12,712 bases of DNA, taken from assembly GCA_045534235.1 (NCBI GenBank), contig JAZSJI010000108.1, positions 1 through 12,712 on the forward strand. Direction: 5' to 3'. A program made the translations under genes and the position numbers. The notes beneath the pieces are model-generated. The model saw nothing but the letters and a program-made list of their open reading frames with translations. It did no database searches and was not told the origin of the DNA. This DNA comes from Flemingiibacterium sp045534235. Its GTDB lineage: Bacteria > Bacillota > Clostridia > Oscillospirales > CAG-272. Below are positions 1-6,493 of this stretch, in pieces (positions within the stretch are counted from its first letter, which is position 1; each line of letters begins with the position of its first letter).

Positions 1-1
1 T

Positions 2-808
2 TGGCTCACAGAACGACATGGCTACGATCCGACTTGCATTGAGCCTTGCGCTCTTGCCGCGCACGGCAATCCCGTTCACCCGAACAAAGAAATTGCAGCA
101 GAGTTTGAGTCCGATTTCAGAAACGCTGTCCTTCTTGCTGAAAAAATGGGACTTGACACTGTTATCACCTTCTCAGGCTGTCCCGGCGATCACCCCGGCG
201 CAAAGTTTCCCAACTGGGTAACCTGCGCTTGGCCTAACGATTTCGGCGAAGTTCTTGACTATCAGTGGAGCGAGGTGCTCATTCCCTATTGGAAAGAAGA
301 GGTTAAATTCGCAAATGCTCACGGCGTTACAAAAATAGCACTTGAAATGCACCCGGGCTTCTGCGTTTACAATCCTGCAACCCTGCTCCGCCTTCGCGAA
401 GAGGTGGGACCGACAATCGGCGCTAATTTTGATCCCTCACACCTTTTCTGGCAGGGCATCGATCCTATTGCAGCCATACGCGAGCTTCGCGGCGCTATTT
501 ACCACGTTCACGCAAAGGATACAAAGATTGATGACATCAACACAGCGCGCAACGGTGTACTCGACACAAAGAGCTTCAAGGACGAGCCTAACCGTTCGTG
601 GATTTTCCGTTCTATCGGCTTCGGTCACGACCTTGGCACGTGGAAGGCTATCTGCTCGGAGCTTCGTCTTGCCGGCTACGACAAGGTTATGTCAATCGAA
701 CACGAGGACAGTCTTATGAGCATAGACGAAGGTCTTGAAAAGGCTGTACAGGCTCTAAACCAATGCATTATAAGGGAGCCAATGCCGCGCACTATTTCAT
801 GGGCATAA
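2..808 (+). CDS. Sugar phosphate isomerase/epimerase (TIM barrel), 5' partial
   Basis: The frame is open to the left edge, so the start lies outside the window; 268 residues are visible. The protein belongs to the xylose-isomerase-like TIM-barrel superfamily (IolE/YcjR-type sugar isomerases and epimerases). The expected divalent-metal ligands are visible in order: Glu in EMHPG (visible residue 115), Asp in DPSH (144), His in HVHAKD (about 170) and Glu in IEHED (233). These proteins usually isomerise or epimerise free or phosphorylated sugars or inositol derivatives in the cytosol. The tail (QCIIREPMPRTISWA) resembles the clostridial members that end in a Trp-Ala-rich segment, so the 3' end looks intact. 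The exact substrate cannot be read from the sequence. The upstream neighbours that would show the pathway are missing. A hairpin follows the gene before mnmM. Confidence 0.85.
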   Translation, partial: WLTERHGYDPTCIEPCALAAHGNPVHPNKEIAAEFESDFRNAVLLAEKMGLDTVITFSGCPGDHPGAKFPNWVTCAWPNDFGEVLDYQWSEVLIPYWKEEVKFANAHGVTKIALEMHPGFCVYNPATLLRLREEVGPTIGANFDPSHLFWQGIDPIAAIRELRGAIYHVHAKDTKIDDINTARNGVLDTKSFKDEPNRSWIFRSIGFGHDLGTWKAICSELRLAGYDKVMSIEHEDSLMSIDEGLEKAVQALNQCIIREPMPRTISWA

Positions 809-831
809 GTTTAGAAAGCAATAAAACAACA

Positions 832-872
832 AGGGAAAGTGCCCGTGTTTTCGAGCACTTCCCTATTATTTT
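832..872 (+). terminator. Hairpin with weak T-tract after the isomerase gene
   Basis: The arms 832-842 (AGGGAAAGTGC) and 855-864 (GCACTTCCCT) pair over 10 bp with one bulged A and a 12-nt loop. The tail is ATTATTTTA, a broken T-tract, and it runs straight into the mnmM ribosome site (AAAGGAG, from about 873). It is probably an inefficient intrinsic terminator. No good promoter is visible between it and mnmM, so some readthrough is likely. Confidence 0.6.
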
Positions 873-886
873 AAAGGAGCACAAAA

Positions 887-1444
887 ATGGCACAGGTAGA
901 TCTTCTCGATATGCACAAATACTTTATCCTACAGCACCTTCGCGAGGGTGACGTAGCCGTCGACTACACGATGGGCAACGGTCACGACACGGAGTTTCTG
1001 TCAAAAACGGTTGGCGAGAGCGGCAAGGTTTACGCCTTCGATATACAAGAGGCGGCAGTTGAGTCGACGAGAAAAAATTTAGCGGCAGCGAATTGCCCCG
1101 AGAATTACACGCTCATCTGCAAGTCGCACCATCTCGTAAAAGATTACGTTAAGGAAAAGGTTAAGGCAGGAATGTTCAATCTCGGATATCTGCCGGGAAG
1201 CGACAAGTCGATAACCACGATGCGTGACACCACGCTCGCGGCGATCGACGCGGCAATCGAGCTTATGGACAAGGACGCGATAATTCTTATCGCTGTCTAC
1301 CCCGGCCACGCGGAAGGCGATATCGAAGGTCAGCTTGTTGGCGAAAAGCTCTCGAAGCTTGAGCGTAAGCAGTACACAGTCGCGTGCTTTAAAATGATGA
1401 ACTCGCCCACAAGCCCGTTCTTCTACATAGTTGAGGGGAGATAA
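887..1444 (+). CDS. mnmM: tRNA 5-aminomethyl-2-thiouridine methyltransferase MnmM (YtqB family)
   Basis: This 185-residue class I SAM-dependent methyltransferase belongs to the former 'rRNA methylase' family (YtqB). Characterised members methylate the nm5s2U intermediate at tRNA wobble position 34 to mnm5s2U. The SAM-binding motif I is VDYTMGNGHDT (residues 25-35). The acidic end of strand 2 is FDIQ (51-54). The family-typical FNLGYLPGSDKSITT (97-111) and YPGHAEG (138-144) are both present, and the length matches the family. The start ATG has a good AAAGGAG site 7 nt upstream. A weak terminator hairpin precedes it, so the gene is probably partly co-transcribed with the isomerase gene. A strong terminator overlaps its 3' end. 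The family assignment is firm; the tRNA substrate is inferred from homologues. Confidence 0.9.
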   Translation: MAQVDLLDMHKYFILQHLREGDVAVDYTMGNGHDTEFLSKTVGESGKVYAFDIQEAAVESTRKNLAAANCPENYTLICKSHHLVKDYVKEKVKAGMFNLGYLPGSDKSITTMRDTTLAAIDAAIELMDKDAIILIAVYPGHAEGDIEGQLVGEKLSKLERKQYTVACFKMMNSPTSPFFYIVEGR

Positions 1445-1467
1445 GCACGCCAACTCCCCTCTTTCTT
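1433..1467 (+). terminator. Intrinsic terminator overlapping the mnmM stop codon
   Basis: Perfect 8-bp arms GAGGGGAG (1433-1440) and CTCCCCTC (1454-1461) are followed by TTTCTT. The 5' arm is inside the last codons of mnmM, so the coding end and the terminator stem share the same bases. Confidence 0.8.
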
Positions 1468-1509
1468 CCACGCTTTTGTGAAATAATTATAAATATTTTA
1501 AAAAAATAT

Positions 1510-1538
1510 TTGTAAAAGCGCGAATTATGTGATATAAT
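1510..1538 (+). promoter_or_regulatory. Sigma-A promoter for the Nudix gene
   Basis: -35 TTGTAA (1510-1515), a 17-bp spacer and a consensus -10 TATAAT (1533-1538) preceded by TGA (extended -10). Upstream is an A/T-rich stretch with an inverted repeat (AAATATTTT 1491-1499, AAAATATTT 1503-1511) that could act as an UP element. The leader to the Nudix ATG is about 40 nt. Confidence 0.8.
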
Positions 1539-1585
1539 ATATATGATTATGCTTTAAATTCACAAAACGAAGGGAGGCGACACCG

Positions 1586-2356
1586 ATGGGACAGCGTAAT
1601 TTTGGTGAGGGACGCAGATTTGCGGATCAATCCGAGCGCTCGTTCGCCGAGTCCGTGCTTGGCGCAGAGTATACCGCACGCGTTTACGCACGTCACGGTA
1701 ACGTACTTCGCGGAACCGTCACGATAAATAACCGTGGCGCGTCCAGCGTACATACAGCATACGTGATATGTAGCAAAGAAAACACCAACGCCACAGTATC
1801 GGGAACTGCGGTCGGCATACTTATCGACAGAAGTAGCGGCAGCGTATCGGTGGTGCTCTCCGATAAGGATAGCTTTCTTTACCAGCACGAGATCGCGGAG
1901 GCGGTTGACTACTGGGAGAGCGAAAATAACAACAAGATCTACTGTCTGCGCGAAAAATCCTGCGGTGCTGTCGTGTTCACCGAGGAGGGCGGCGAGCGCA
2001 AGTACCTCATTATACGTATGAACCTCGGTCACTGTGGGCTTCCCAAGGGCCACACGGAAAAGTACGAGGACGAAATTGCAACCGCAATTCGCGAGGTACG
2101 CGAGGAAACGGGCGTTGAAATAACGCTTGTCGAGGGCTTCAGAAAGGCTGTTGAATATTCCCTTTCCGCTCGCACGAAAAAGGAATCGGTTTATTTTCTC
2201 GGTCGCTTCGACGGCGATGAAATAAAGATACAGCCCTCGGAGGTCAGCTCCTACCGTCTGTGCGGATACGAAACCGCGCGCCGACTTATCACTTACGAAA
2301 ATGACCGTATGATACTCGATGCGGCAGAAGCTATGTTGAGCGGTAAAACCGAATAG
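1586..2356 (+). CDS. Nudix hydrolase with extra N-terminal domain
   Basis: 256 residues. The C-terminal half (about 122-250) is a Nudix domain. The Nudix box is complete: G155, E161, then REVREETGV (169-177), fitting GX5EX7REXXEEXG, so the metal-binding glutamates are intact. CGAVVF (126-131) and GHCGLPKGH (148-156) resemble the diadenosine-tetraphosphatase-like branch, which cleaves nucleoside diphosphates linked to another group; the substrate is not predictable. Residues 1-120 are about as long as the catalytic domain, carry no signal peptide or membrane segment, and match no domain I recognise. The ATG has a GGGAGG site about 10 nt upstream and its own promoter at 1510-1538. The gene is monocistronic and converges on trpS over a shared terminator. 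Confidence 0.85.
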   Translation: MGQRNFGEGRRFADQSERSFAESVLGAEYTARVYARHGNVLRGTVTINNRGASSVHTAYVICSKENTNATVSGTAVGILIDRSSGSVSVVLSDKDSFLYQHEIAEAVDYWESENNNKIYCLREKSCGAVVFTEEGGERKYLIIRMNLGHCGLPKGHTEKYEDEIATAIREVREETGVEITLVEGFRKAVEYSLSARTKKESVYFLGRFDGDEIKIQPSEVSSYRLCGYETARRLITYENDRMILDAAEAMLSGKTE

Positions 2357-2360
2357 AAAA

Positions 2361-2396
2361 ATCGCCACGGTCATTGACCGTGGCGATACATTTTTT
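2361..2396. terminator. Bidirectional terminator between the Nudix gene and trpS
   Basis: Near-perfect 13-bp arms, ATCGCCACGGTCA (2361-2373) and TGACCGTGGCGAT (2375-2387), form a stem with a very short loop. On the plus strand ACATTTTTT follows. On the minus strand the stem is followed by TTTTTCTATT. Both convergent genes can therefore end here. Confidence 0.92.
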
Positions 2397-3480
2397 ACGC
2401 CTTGTATTTTTCTGCCTGCTCGGCAATAAGTGCCGCATCGTCGAAATAGTTTATCTTCATCGCCGACTTTACCTCATCAAGAGTAGCCGCCGCTGCTTCA
2501 CGTGCGACCTCGCTTCCCTTTTTGAGGATTTCGTAAACGCCTGCGATGTCCTTCTGATACTCCGCACGCTTCTGACGTATCGGCTCAAGCGTGGTCTCGA
2601 GCACGGACAGAAGGAACTTCTTAACCTTAACGTCGCCAAGACCGCCGCGCTGATAGTGCGCCTTTAATTCGTCAAGATTTGCGTAGTCAGGCAAGAACTC
2701 TGCGAAATGCTCGTCGCGCGCGAACGCGTCGAGATAGGTAAATACGGTATTGCCCTCGATCTTACCTGGATCGGCGATCTTGATGTGATCGGGGTCGGTG
2801 AACATACTCATAACCTTGGTTTTGAGGTCAGCCGAGTTTTCAGAGAGGTAGATGCAGTTGCCGAGCGACTTGGACATCTTCGCGTTGCCGTCGATACCGG
2901 GAAGTCTGCGGCAAGCGGCATCGGTAGGAAGAAGCGCGTCCGGCTCAACGAGAGTTTCGCCGTAAACGTCGTTGAATTTGCGAACGATCTCGCGTGTCTG
3001 CTCGATCATCGGGAGCTGGTCCTCGCCAACGGGTACGGTAGTCGCCTTGAATGCGGTTATATCCGCCGCCTGACTTATCGGGTAGGTAAAGAAGCCGACG
3101 GGAATGCTCGTTTCGAAATTGCGCATCTGAATTTCCGCCTTGACGGTGGGGTTACGCTGAAGGCGCGAAACGGTTACGAGGTTCATATAGTAGAACGAAA
3201 GCTCGCAAAGCTCGGGAATCTGCGACTGAATGAAAAGCGTGGATTTCGTGGGATCAAGTCCGCACGAGAGGTAGTCGAGCGCGACCTCGATGATGTTCTG
3301 GCGCACCTTTTCAGGGTTGTCAGCATTATCAGTGAGCGCCTGCGCGTCGGCTATCATAATATAGGTTTTATCGAAAAGACCGCTGTTCTGAAGCTCCACG
3401 CGACGGCGAAGTGAACCAACGTAGTGACCGATATGAAGCTTTCCCGTAGGGCGGTCGCCCGTAAGTATAATTTTGGACAT
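2395..3480 (-). CDS. trpS: Tryptophanyl-tRNA synthetase
   Basis: 361 residues; a class I aminoacyl-tRNA synthetase that charges tRNA-Trp in the cytosol. The opening TGDRPTGKLHIGHYVGSL carries the HIGH motif (residues 16-19). AKMSKSLGN (200-208) carries the KMSKS loop. GEDQ (152-155) and PTVKAEIQMRNFE (111-123) are also typical. The GDRPTGKLHIGH version belongs to the branch that is somewhat longer than the roughly 330-residue Bacillus enzyme. The ATG has AAAGGAG 7 nt upstream. A near-perfect sigma-A promoter lies only about 33 bp upstream of the start. The leader is therefore too short for a T-box, so no tRNA-sensing control is visible here. Confidence 0.97.
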   Translation of the reverse strand: MSKIILTGDRPTGKLHIGHYVGSLRRRVELQNSGLFDKTYIMIADAQALTDNADNPEKVRQNIIEVALDYLSCGLDPTKSTLFIQSQIPELCELSFYYMNLVTVSRLQRNPTVKAEIQMRNFETSIPVGFFTYPISQAADITAFKATTVPVGEDQLPMIEQTREIVRKFNDVYGETLVEPDALLPTDAACRRLPGIDGNAKMSKSLGNCIYLSENSADLKTKVMSMFTDPDHIKIADPGKIEGNTVFTYLDAFARDEHFAEFLPDYANLDELKAHYQRGGLGDVKVKKFLLSVLETTLEPIRQKRAEYQKDIAGVYEILKKGSEVAREAAAATLDEVKSAMKINYFDDAALIAEQAEKYKA

Positions 3481-3512
3481 TGTATGTCTCCTTTGATTGT
3501 CGTAATATATTG

Positions 3513-3541
3513 ATTATACCACGAGTTTCGAGGGATGTCAA
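3513..3541 (-). promoter_or_regulatory. Sigma-A promoter of trpS
   Basis: Reading the minus strand: -35 TTGACA (3541-3536), exactly 17 bp, then -10 TATAAT (3518-3513) with an extended TGG. Both hexamers match the consensus fully. It starts 12 bp downstream of the antiporter stop codon, so trpS can be transcribed on its own. Confidence 0.93.
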
Positions 3542-3552
3542 GTGGTGTGAAT

Positions 3553-4584
3553 TTAAAATACTCCCAGCGCGATAAGCACCTGAAGTGCAACGAACGCCGC
3601 GTAGACAGTAAGGAGCGTTATACCCTGCCAACGGCGAAGCTTGCCCTTAAAGATCGTGGGAAGCGTCATAATCGCCATTACTGCCAGCATAATGGGAATT
3701 TCGAGAACGAGCGAGGTGTTGTGGCCGAAAATCGTGCTTCCTGCCGGCACAGCAAACGGAGAGAGGGTTACTGCCGCACCGGATACGAGAACGAGATTAA
3801 ATATGTTTGCACCGATGATGTTACCGAGCGAAAGCGCGCCGTGTCCCTTGAGAAGCGCGGTAACAGCAGTAACGAGCTCGGGAAGCGAGGTGCAGAGTGC
3901 AACAACCGTAACACCGATAACCTCAGTGGGAATTCCCGCCATAGTAGCGAGCGAAACGGACGATCCCTCAAGCATATCCGCTCCAACAGCGATAATGCCT
4001 GCGCTAAGTATGAGTACGATGAGATTCTTAACGAAGGACGAGCTCTTTTGGTCGTCCTCCTCAGCCTCTTGCTCGACCGTCTCTTGATTTTTAAGTCCCT
4101 TCATAAAGGTCATCGTCATATAAACGCCGAATACAACAAGCATCACAATACCGAGCCATCTGTCAAATCTGCCAAAGCCGTATGCGGCAACAAGATAGAT
4201 TGCAGCAGAGATAAAGAAGAATACTACAGGTGTAACTATAGTTTTTCGAGTTACGGGTGCAGGACGGATAGCAATGGTAAGTGCCGCGATAAGCGCAGTG
4301 TTGCAGATTATCGAGCCAATCGCGTTTCCGTATGCAATGGCACCGTTACCGTTTAGCGAAGCCGTTACCGACACCATTACCTCGGGGAGCGTAGTTCCGA
4401 TAGAAACGATCGTAGCACCGATGATTATCTCGGGAACCTTGAAGCGCTTTGCGATGCCTACGGAAGCATCTACGAACCAGTCGCCGCCCTTGATCAAAAA
4501 CAAAACACCGACGGCAAAAAGCGCGAGCGAGCCTATAAGCGTATCCGTAAGACCGATATACCAATTCAAAAGCTGTGCAATCAT
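3553..4584 (-). CDS. Calcium/sodium antiporter, CaCA family (YrbG-like)
   Basis: 343 residues, an integral membrane cation exchanger with about ten hydrophobic segments. The two inverted alpha repeats of the CaCA superfamily are clear: GATIVSIGTTLPE continuing to GNAIGSIICN (about 56-95), and GVTVVALCTSLPE continuing to GNIIGANIFN (about 224-263). The ion-coordinating Glu sits in each TxLPE. A charged cytosolic loop rich in Glu and Asp (about 165-185) separates the halves, as expected. The length fits the prokaryotic YrbG type. It probably exports Ca2+ in exchange for Na+ or H+, but the ion is not certain from sequence. The ATG has AAGGAG 11 nt upstream. It lies downstream of tRNA-Leu and its terminator, with a separate TATAAT and an inverted repeat in front. 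No clear terminator follows before the trpS promoter. Confidence 0.9.
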   Translation of the reverse strand: MIAQLLNWYIGLTDTLIGSLALFAVGVLFLIKGGDWFVDASVGIAKRFKVPEIIIGATIVSIGTTLPEVMVSVTASLNGNGAIAYGNAIGSIICNTALIAALTIAIRPAPVTRKTIVTPVVFFFISAAIYLVAAYGFGRFDRWLGIVMLVVFGVYMTMTFMKGLKNQETVEQEAEEDDQKSSSFVKNLIVLILSAGIIAVGADMLEGSSVSLATMAGIPTEVIGVTVVALCTSLPELVTAVTALLKGHGALSLGNIIGANIFNLVLVSGAAVTLSPFAVPAGSTIFGHNTSLVLEIPIMLAVMAIMTLPTIFKGKLRRWQGITLLTVYAAFVALQVLIALGVF

Positions 4585-4602
4585 AAAATTTTGATCTCCT
4601 TA

Positions 4603-4639
4603 ATTATAGTGTCATGCAGAAGAAATACGTTTTCTGCAT
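4603..4639 (-). promoter_or_regulatory. Probable antiporter promoter with inverted repeat
   Basis: On the minus strand a TATAAT (4608-4603) lies about 18 nt before the antiporter ATG. No good -35 exists at 16-18 bp spacing (AACGTA at 17). Where the -35 should be, an 8-bp inverted repeat occurs: ATGCAGAA (4614-4621) and TTCTGCAT (4632-4639), 10 nt apart. It has no T-tract on either side, so it is not a terminator. It may be an operator or activator site. Confidence 0.45.
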
Positions 4640-4646
4640 CTGCGAT

Positions 4647-4674
4647 AAAAAAAGCACTGCTCTTGCAGTGCTTT
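4647..4674 (-). terminator. Intrinsic terminator of tRNA-Leu
   Basis: On the minus strand GCACTGC and GCAGTGC close an AAGA loop, flanked by A and T runs, and end in seven T (4653-4647). It begins immediately after the encoded CCA with no spacer. Confidence 0.92.
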
Positions 4675-4759
4675 TGGTGCGAGAAACGGGACTTGAACCC
4701 GTACGGTGTGAACCACACGCCCCTCAAACGTGCGCGTCTGCCAGTTCCGCCACTCTCGC
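4675..4759 (-). tRNA. tRNA-Leu (anticodon GAG)
   Basis: An 85-nt class II tRNA with encoded CCA. Acceptor arm GCGAGAG (4759-4753) pairs with TTCTCGC, with a G-U at the last pair; the discriminator is A. The D arm is GGCGGAACTGGCAGACGC. The anticodon stem CACGT/GCGTG encloses the loop TTGAGGG, giving anticodon GAG, which reads CUC and CUU. A long variable arm (around GGTTCACACC) identifies a leucine-type tRNA. The T arm is ACGGG TTCAAGT CCCGT. It has its own consensus promoter upstream and a terminator directly after CCA, so it is a single-tRNA transcription unit. Confidence 0.96.
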
Positions 4760-4792
4760 GTATTGCCGAGCTTTTGCCCTGCAACGTGATAT

Positions 4793-4821
4793 ATTATACC
4801 ACAACCAAATACGTTTGTCAA
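4793..4821 (-). promoter_or_regulatory. Sigma-A promoter of tRNA-Leu
   Basis: Minus strand: TTGACA (4821-4816), 17 bp, TATAAT (4798-4793) with an extended TGG; a full consensus match. The upstream 45 bp toward the divergent radA promoter contain A and T tracts typical of UP elements, as expected for a strong stable-RNA promoter. Confidence 0.93.
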
Positions 4822-4866
4822 TAGGTTTTTAAGAAAATCTGAAAATATTTTTTCGTACGCGAGGCG

Positions 4867-4895
4867 TTGACATAATCCGAGCTGTGAGGTATAAT
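4867..4895 (+). promoter_or_regulatory. Sigma-A promoter of radA
   Basis: TTGACA (4867-4872), a 17-bp spacer and TATAAT (4890-4895), both full consensus. The -35 box is about 45 bp from the divergent tRNA-Leu -35 box, so the two polymerases share one A/T-rich upstream region. Confidence 0.92.
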
Positions 4896-4931
4896 ATTAG
4901 TATACTTATTACAAGCTTATGAGGTGAATTT

Positions 4932-6344
4932 ATGAAAGCACCGAAATCCGTTTTCACCTGTACCGAGTGCGGCCACACTACGACAAAATGGTACGGCAAA
5001 TGCCCTTCGTGCGGTGAGTGGAATACTATGGAGGAGGGCGACGCGCCCGTATACGAAGCCGCCGCGCCTACCGCAAAAATAAAGCGCATCACGCCCGAAT
5101 ACGAGTCAGACGTCATCGCCTTCGACGAGCTTGAGCTTCCCTCCTTTATCCGTTCGGGTACGGGTATGGGCGAGCTTGACCGCGTGCTCGGCGGCGGACT
5201 TGTACACGGCTCCGTCGTCCTGCTCGCAGGCGAGCCCGGCATCGGTAAATCCACGCTTCTTTTGCAGATATCCTCTTCCCTTTGTAAAGGTGACGCTACC
5301 GAGCGCAAGGTGCTCTACATATCAGGCGAGGAATCGCAGGGACAGCTTAAGCTTCGCGCAAAGCGGCTCGGAGTTGGCGGCAAGAGCCTATACGTCCTGA
5401 CCGAAACCAACGTCCGTCGCATTATGACGCAGTGTGACAAGGTGCATCCCGACGTGATAATCGTCGACTCGATACAGACGATGTACGACGAACGCGTTGC
5501 GTCCGCGCCCGGCAGCATCGCGCAGGTTCGTGAATCGGCGCTTGCGTTTATTGCCAAGGCGAAGAACGAGGGCATCTCGGTCATTATGGTCGGACACGTG
5601 AATAAAGAAGGCGGCATCGCAGGTCCGAAGGTGCTCGAGCACATGGTCGACGCGGTGCTCTACTTTGAGGGTGAAAAGCTCCGTTCCTACCGCATTATCC
5701 GCGCTATCAAGAACCGTTTCGGCTCGACTAACGAGATAGGTATGTTCGAGATGAGCGACGAAGGACTTGTCGAAGTCGACAATCCGTCTGAAACTCTGCT
5801 CGCAGGGCGTCCGACGGGCGTGTCGGGCAACTGTGCCGTGTGCGTTATGGAGGGTACACGCCCGATAATCGCGGAGGTGCAGGCACTCGTAGCGCAGACA
5901 TCATATCCGTCGCCGCGACGCACGTCAAACGGCATCGACTACAACCGTATGTGCCTGATTTTAGCAGTGCTCGAAAAGCGACTCGGTTATCGCTTCTCGG
6001 TCAACGACGCGTATCTCAACGTAATAGGCGGATTACACATAGACGAGCCTGCCGCAGACCTTGCAGTCGCAATGGCGCTCATATCCTCGATAAAGGACGA
6101 GCCCGTGGCGGACGACCTCATCGCAATCGGTGAGATCGGACTTGCAGGCGAGTGCCGTGCAGTACAGAATTTCGAGCAGAGAGTTTCCGAGGCGGTACGC
6201 CTTGGATTTCGTAAGATAATCGTGCCTGCGCGCAATATCGAGCAGCGTGAGCGCATCGGCAAAAAGCTCAAATTTGACGGTGTGGACATAGTTCCCGTAA
6301 AGAGCATATTCGACCGTATCAACTGGACGGGCGAGAATAAATAA
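4932..6344 (+). CDS. radA: DNA repair protein RadA (Sms)
   Basis: 470 residues, full length for the family. RadA is a RecA-like hexameric ATPase that promotes branch migration and D-loop extension in recombinational repair and transformation. The N-terminal C4 zinc finger uses Cys10, 13, 24 and 27 (CTEC, CPSC). Walker A is GEPGIGKST (100-108). Walker B is VIIVDS (175-180). The RadA-specific KNRFG motif is at 260-264. The C-terminal third (about 290-465) is the Lon-protease-like domain with GEIGLAGE (400-407), used as a DNA-binding scaffold rather than a protease. The ATG follows GAGGTG at a good distance and a consensus promoter about 37 bp upstream. Neither clpC nor disA, common radA neighbours in Bacillota, is next to it here. 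A terminator follows immediately. Confidence 0.98.
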   Translation: MKAPKSVFTCTECGHTTTKWYGKCPSCGEWNTMEEGDAPVYEAAAPTAKIKRITPEYESDVIAFDELELPSFIRSGTGMGELDRVLGGGLVHGSVVLLAGEPGIGKSTLLLQISSSLCKGDATERKVLYISGEESQGQLKLRAKRLGVGGKSLYVLTETNVRRIMTQCDKVHPDVIIVDSIQTMYDERVASAPGSIAQVRESALAFIAKAKNEGISVIMVGHVNKEGGIAGPKVLEHMVDAVLYFEGEKLRSYRIIRAIKNRFGSTNEIGMFEMSDEGLVEVDNPSETLLAGRPTGVSGNCAVCVMEGTRPIIAEVQALVAQTSYPSPRRTSNGIDYNRMCLILAVLEKRLGYRFSVNDAYLNVIGGLHIDEPAADLAVAMALISSIKDEPVADDLIAIGEIGLAGECRAVQNFEQRVSEAVRLGFRKIIVPARNIEQRERIGKKLKFDGVDIVPVKSIFDRINWTGENK

Positions 6345-6349
6345 TAGCT

Positions 6350-6381
6350 GGATGTCACATGTTTTGTGTGACATCCTTTTT
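6350..6381 (+). terminator. Intrinsic terminator of radA
   Basis: Perfect 10-bp arms GGATGTCACA (6350-6359) and TGTGACATCC (6367-6376), a 7-nt loop, then TTTTT. It starts five bases after the radA stop codon. Confidence 0.93.
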
Positions 6382-6396
6382 GCATCTCTCGCAGGC

Positions 6397-6428
6397 GATT
6401 TGTGCATAAAGATGAGTGATTTGTACAT
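6397..6428 (+). repeat. Two 11-bp direct repeats upstream of the carbohydrate operon promoter
   Basis: GATTTGTGCAT (6397-6407) and GATTTGTACAT (6418-6428) differ at one base and start exactly 21 bp apart, two helical turns. The second ends 12 bp before the -35 box at 6441. Spacing and position fit tandem half-sites for an activator such as an AraC-family protein, but no regulator gene is in the window. Confidence 0.6.
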
Positions 6429-6440
6429 TGATATGCTTTC

Positions 6441-6470
6441 TTGACTTATTGTAAAATTAGGATATAGAAT
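6441..6470 (+). promoter_or_regulatory. Promoter of the SGNH-GH78-isomerase operon
   Basis: TTGACT (6441-6446), an 18-bp spacer and TAGAAT (6465-6470). It matches 5 of 6 at each hexamer but is weaker than the housekeeping promoters nearby, which fits activator dependence. It is the only convincing promoter in front of 6494-10040. Confidence 0.7.
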
Positions 6471-6493
6471 AATATAGTTAGGAGATCTTAATT

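Noticed and set aside
1547..2374. 275-codon open frame on the minus strand
   Set aside because: It lies opposite the Nudix gene, has no ribosome site, and its translation looks like nothing known; the plus-strand frame carries a full Nudix box.
3481..3541. T-box leader for trpS
   Set aside because: The promoter leaves only about 25 nt of leader, with no room for a specifier stem or antiterminator.
3541..3553. Shared string TTCACACCAC near trpS and in the YpsA-like leader (about 11354-11364)
   Set aside because: The positions relative to promoters differ (one overlaps the gene end and -35, the other abuts a ribosome site), so it is probably chance.
3535..4356. 273-codon plus-strand open frame over the antiporter
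   Set aside because: The translation is low-complexity Arg/Asn/Ser-rich, while the minus strand has two clear CaCA alpha repeats.
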